NCBI GenBank assembly: GCA_026874595.1
Contig: CM049310.1
Location: 36,411,558-36,475,557, forward strand
Direction: 5' to 3'
Origin: Sipunculus nudus
Lineage: Eukaryota; Annelida; Sipuncula; Golfingiida; Sipunculidae
Length of the DNA stretch: 64,000 nucleotides
Made by a program: the position numbers and the translations under genes. Under the pieces are notes generated by a model. The model was not told the DNA's origin and ran no database searches. It saw only the letters and a list, made by a program, of their open reading frames with translations. Below are positions 59,583-64,000 of this stretch, one piece after another; positions within the stretch are counted from its first letter, which is position 1, and the number at the start of each line of letters is the position of its first letter.

Positions 59583-59910
59583 GGCAAAATAAAAGGTTGG
59601 GTTCTCAGGCACTGCCCACATCAATTTTATGTCCTCGCATCATAAATTTTTATTTCAATTTTCAAAAGAAATTTACCAATTTGTGCACCAGCCTCTGGGA
59701 TGCTTAATGTGCCTTTCTTACTAAAACGAGTGCATGAACCCATACACATTTCCACTGTTTATGCTAGAACATAAAACTTCAAATTTTGTCCCCCGTTCCT
59801 ATGAAATTTTGTTTTAAAATTTATAATAAAAAGGTAAAAAAAAAAATCACCCTCCCTCAATGGTATCTGCAAAAAAGTGCCTGATAACCCAACCTTTTTG
59901 TTGGGGGGCC
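59583..59910. mobile_element. Harbinger-like MITE, copy 4
   Basis: GGCAAAATAAAAGGTTGGGT + TCTCAGGCAC at the left; GTGCCTGATAACCCAACCTT + TTTGTTGGGGGGCC at the right. The left flank is TTA and the right flank is TTG (decayed). More diverged than copy 3. Confidence 0.65.
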
Positions 59911-62900
59911 TTGTGTAAAATGAAAAAAGAAAATCAAATATACACAACCCTTCTAAACTTCACATATTTCCTCCCATTGCGATGTTCCTAATTTCCATTA
60001 ACTGAAGGAAAATTGTGCCAGAGCACCCTGCATCTAATACTACCAGCACTGAAAGGCATAATTTGTGTCCTGAAAATGTACTAAAGGCGCCAATTCACCT
60101 ACCTTTCGAAAAAGAATTCATGTGATTTCTGTCTTCCTGTGTGTACATATTAAAGATATAAGGGTTATTCTGGTTACGAAAAGTTCTTATAAGGCCTCAG
60201 TGAAGGATGTATGAATTTGTTTATCAACATGTTTGTAAACACAGCAATGTTGACAAACAGGAAGAACATGTAACCGAAGGTGGCAGCTAGCATATATGAG
60301 GAGGTAGAAAGGTCACTTGTTGCAAAATTCCATTTGCAAAGCTATGGCTTAACTCACTTGCTGCAGATGCCCTTGTTGAATTTGTTTTGTTTTTGCAGGC
60401 CCCCGCATATTATAACACGTTGATATAAACAAAACAAGCAGCCTGTGTGTGGTGATATCCACGTTTTCTAGCATATTTAAACCTTTAGTTTATACAAAGG
60501 TCAGATAGGCGATAGGGCTACTGTGTAAAACTATAACTAAAACTTTAATTACTGTTTAAAAGGTAACAAGTCAAGAAATAACAATACAAATGTTCTCACG
60601 AAGGAACTAAGATATTGTCTTTCACGCACTGGCAAAGGTTCATTACTTATTGATTATTATATTCCACATATATTAAGCAGACAAAATAATAACCTGCAAT
60701 TGTTTTCATATGACCCTAAATATTTGATCAAAGAACAAGTAATCTACATGCCATGCACAAAATAAATTAAGGTTGCCTGTTATCATATTGGTTAGCCACA
60801 ACCTTATTATAAGTACACTACCCTCTACGGGACATGGGACCAATCCTTTAAAAAACATCCAAACTGTCAGCCATGGGTTGTACTTCTCCAGACAAAGTTC
60901 AAGACTACCTTTGAGATCCTGTAAAAAGGGCCACCAAAACAGGCGGCTTCAATTATTGAAACCAATACTCTTAAATTATTGACACCAAAGAAACCCTGGC
61001 TCTCACAACTGGTAAGGAGGCCATACATCCAAAATACATCACTTCCAGCGCTCTCGAGCTTCTCAGTGATACTTTCGTACCAAATTTACTGTTGAACGGA
61101 GGATAAATCTTAGAAAATGATGGAAAGAAACCAGAGACTGCTCCAGGGAAGCTGTTATGTCAGCTTTTATCTGGTCTGGAATCACCCCTGGAAGAACTTG
61201 TTTACAGTCTAGACAAAGAAAACCTTTGTCCTTTGTATTTTATGAACCCTGTGTGGTGTTGAATGTCCGCTCTGAGATTTTCTCTGTTCCATCTGACAAT
61301 GTCAACTGAATATGTAAAAAGTAAATTTGATTTAAAAAAAAAGAAAATTCTAAATTAGCAAGAGAAATATAAAAATATCATGGACATTTAATAATATGAA
61401 TTTCAATATGTTTATTATTTGAACAATAAGGTGAATCAGCCAGTAAAAGTAAAGGCCAATCTTCATATTACAGGGGTGAGGTGTCAAGAGAGTGGTGTTG
61501 TGTCACAGGTTTCTCCCCTCAATCCCCCCCCCCCAACCCCACTTGAGTGTCAATACCACTTCTTCATAGTAATGCAACCAAGGTATCATCACCTGGTTCC
61601 AGGAAGGGGTTTGCTTCATGTGACAAGGGACTTAGAATTTAGCTAATAACACTAGATTACAGGGCAAGGTGATTAAACATTTGAAACTAGGTAATTCCTG
61701 TCCCCCAAGAAAACATTTGAAACAACTTACAAACAGACAAAAGCAAAGTGCACATGAACTGTTCAGCATAGTAAATTCTTTTATTTTAAAGAGCCAAGCA
61801 GATAACAGCCAAGTGTACATTGACCAGAGACTGTTCAGCAATGAATGTAAATTCTTATGAATTAAACATTGATGAAATATATAACCAGGCAGGTAACAGC
61901 AAATTGAATGTTTTTGCTTTTTATGCAGGCCTTGAAAAAGAGTATGTTATTAAAGTAACTTTTCAGAAGTTTCAATTTTGACTTCCAAAATTGATCTTTG
62001 GATAAAGACATGATTCTTTCCATCTTGATGGTTGTGCAGCAGTAATTGAAATTATTTGTATATATTCAACGTAATGAAAAAGGTTGAGGTGCCTCCTGCT
62101 GTGATATAATATGGAGCCCTTTGAAAAAATATACAAAGTAATAAATTTTGTGGGACATCAATAAGAATCCTGTGCAGCTGTTGAATGCTTTGAAATTATT
62201 ATTAAGGCTCATAATGTTGTTTAGGGAAGCCTGCAGAATCATGGAGGATTTATTCCACCTGCATTACATGATAAGTGTTCTGAATAACAGGTGCAATTAA
62301 AATGGAAGAGTAGGCCATTAAAACTGTTTTATAAGCCCAGGACAGGTTAATACTAGTTATTAATTTGGATGAATTAAAAAATTAAAAAAAATACCATTTT
62401 ATACTTAACAAAGTATTATACTTCTTGCAGGAAATATTATATGAATACTTTTTCATGAATAAATATTGTTTATCCCTTTACATAGGTTTTCACAGGCTAA
62501 CTGATTTATATACACCCAAAATTGGCACCTAGAACTCCCTCATATTATGACAGAATTCTTGTTGGTCCTTTTGCATATTCATTTTTATTCCCTAAGATTC
62601 CCATTAGCTTAACACAAACCCTCTCTCTGGGAAATGTTGAAAATTGATAAATTTACATCAAAAGCTGAGCAAGTAATTAAATATAATTAAATATGAGTGT
62701 AAAAAAAACCCTCTAATAAATATAAACAGAAAATGGATATATTATCATACTTTTAAAATAGTGATCATAGATACTCTACACAGAAGAAACTTGGCAAGAC
62801 TTAGAGGTATGGTTTTTGGTTTATCACATTTTTTTGCTATAACAATTGCAAGGTTTCTCAACTATTCACCGACTGGCAACAAAACTGGTAAAACAAGCAA

Positions 62901-63330
62901 CACTAAGGCTCATGAGTCCCACGCATCACAGCAGATACATATATTTTTATATGTTTTGGTTGGCATTGACTTATACCTTTTCAGAAGATTTTAATGTATT
63001 TTCTCATTTTAAAATTATTTGTATAGCAAATGACTGCTCTGGTGAAAATACTTTCAAGAATTTGTCAATAAGGTGTCATCACTTTTTAGTTCAAACAGTT
63101 AAATCTAAGACAGGAATAAACAATTTATTGTGGCATCTTATGCATAAATAATTTGAGTAAACTCACCAAAACTCAATGACACATACTCAAGAATTCATGT
63201 TTCCACATATAAAGGAAGACTCCATTAAATCAACAAACTGGTATGTAATAAATAATTTATTCAATCAATGTACTGTGATTTCAGTAAACACGTCTGAAAT
63301 TCACCTACTGAATGCAATGTTCTCTTTAAG
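59911..63330. other. Downstream flank, no gene recognised
   Basis: AT-rich unique sequence with homopolymer runs (C run near 61527). The short frames here (60-100 codons) show no motif I recognise. No repeat family already listed is evident apart from scattered fragments. Confidence 0.35.
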
Positions 63331-63339
63331 TGGGACATT

Positions 63340-63396
63340 ATTTGCATATGCAAATGCATCATTTGCATATGCATGTGATAGCATTAGCATATGCAT
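63340..63396. promoter_or_regulatory. Cluster of three POU-dimer-like palindromes at 21-22-bp spacing
   Basis: ATTTGCATATGCAAAT (63340-63355) is a perfect 16-bp palindrome that contains an octamer (ATTTGCAT) on each strand. ATTTGCATATGCAT (63361-63374) and ATTAGCATATGCAT (63383-63396) follow at 21 and 22 bases. ATGCATATGCAT is the MORE site for POU-domain homodimers. Function is inferred from motif only. Confidence 0.4.
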
Positions 63397-64000
63397 GTGG
63401 GCAAACATATTATTTTTATTCATACATGTATGCTCAGTGACTGTCCAAGTTACCCAGGATACCATCAAATATAACAGGAATCCACTACCTATGAGTATTT
63501 CTTTAAAAATCTCCTTGATTCAAATTGTTTTAGCTTGAAACACCATATCACAAATTTTTACAGCTCTCCTTGTAGGTTTGGAATTAAGGGAATTTGGTGA
63601 CTGATGTAATCCAATGTAAGTCATTCAGACACAAGTTATTTTTTACTGTATATATGTAACTTTATCAACTCCGGTAAATTTTAACATGCCAGGAAAAACA
63701 CAATTGTGGCCTGAATATTTCTTGAAATTTAACAAATATATAAACAGATGTAGTCTTTGTATATTAAACATGATAAGTTGAATGCCACAAAGGTTTTATG
63801 CAAAATCATACCTTTGCTACCTATTCATCAGTCCACAAATAACTGAGTATGTTAGCATGGAATTTAACTAGGTTCTATGTCATAAACACAAACTCAAACA
63901 CAAACAAGCATGACTGGTGGAAACATTATTTTTTTCGAGATGCTTAAATATAAGCAAGTACCATTTCCTATCAATAAAAAAAATTGCCAGGAAGCCTTTA

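Overview
This is a window of an intron-rich, AT-rich animal nuclear genome. Evidence for that is GT-AG introns, two spliced genes whose exons encode animal protein families, no bacterial-style operons, and dense short interspersed repeats and minisatellites. Several repeat families look like those common in molluscs and other lophotrochozoans: 'GGGGGCAT'-ended repeats, repeats carrying gtccgtc runs, and elements with a tandem-repeat core. A marine mollusc-like invertebrate is my best guess. It is an inference and I could not test it.

Only two protein-coding genes can be supported. (1) On the minus strand, about 8.3 kb down to 1811, are the first four coding exons of a phosducin-like protein 3 gene (PDCL3/VIAF family). 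Its C-terminal exons lie beyond the left edge. (2) On the plus strand, 21339-51459, is a complete five-exon clavesin gene (CRAL-TRIO family). It encodes 323 residues and has a 20 kb second intron. The two genes are divergent. A CpG-rich stretch around 18.3-18.6 kb, with NRF1-like and CCAAT motifs and a strong splice donor, is a plausible clavesin promoter and 5'-UTR exon.

The rest is repeats. 1-1147, 2079-2966, 29150-30520 and 38195-39030 are copies of a Helitron-like non-autonomous element; its core tandem repeats carry GGTGGCGCCACC palindromes. 1478-1819 is a 38-bp minisatellite that repeats the PDCL3 exon/intron junction. 12.6-14.1 kb is a 45-bp satellite with a 407-bp higher-order period. 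The clavesin introns hold a hAT-like element with a perfect 8-bp target duplication (26660-28238), a 2.1-kb foldback element built on CTCGCCTAGGCGAG palindromes (39901-42019), a perfect 369-bp duplication (23.8-24.5 kb), and a 2.4-kb array of ~157-bp repeats (42.95-45.3 kb). Downstream of clavesin are an 83-bp dimeric array of CTCF-like cores (52.66-53.37 kb), a ~40-bp array with nuclear-receptor DR1-like sites (55.5-55.9 kb), four copies of a Harbinger-like MITE, and a phased cluster of POU-dimer-like palindromes (63.34 kb).

I see no RNA genes I would defend, no intact transposase or reverse transcriptase, and no CRISPR or prokaryotic feature. The most unusual observation is the minisatellite that has multiplied a 5' splice site beside the functional one.
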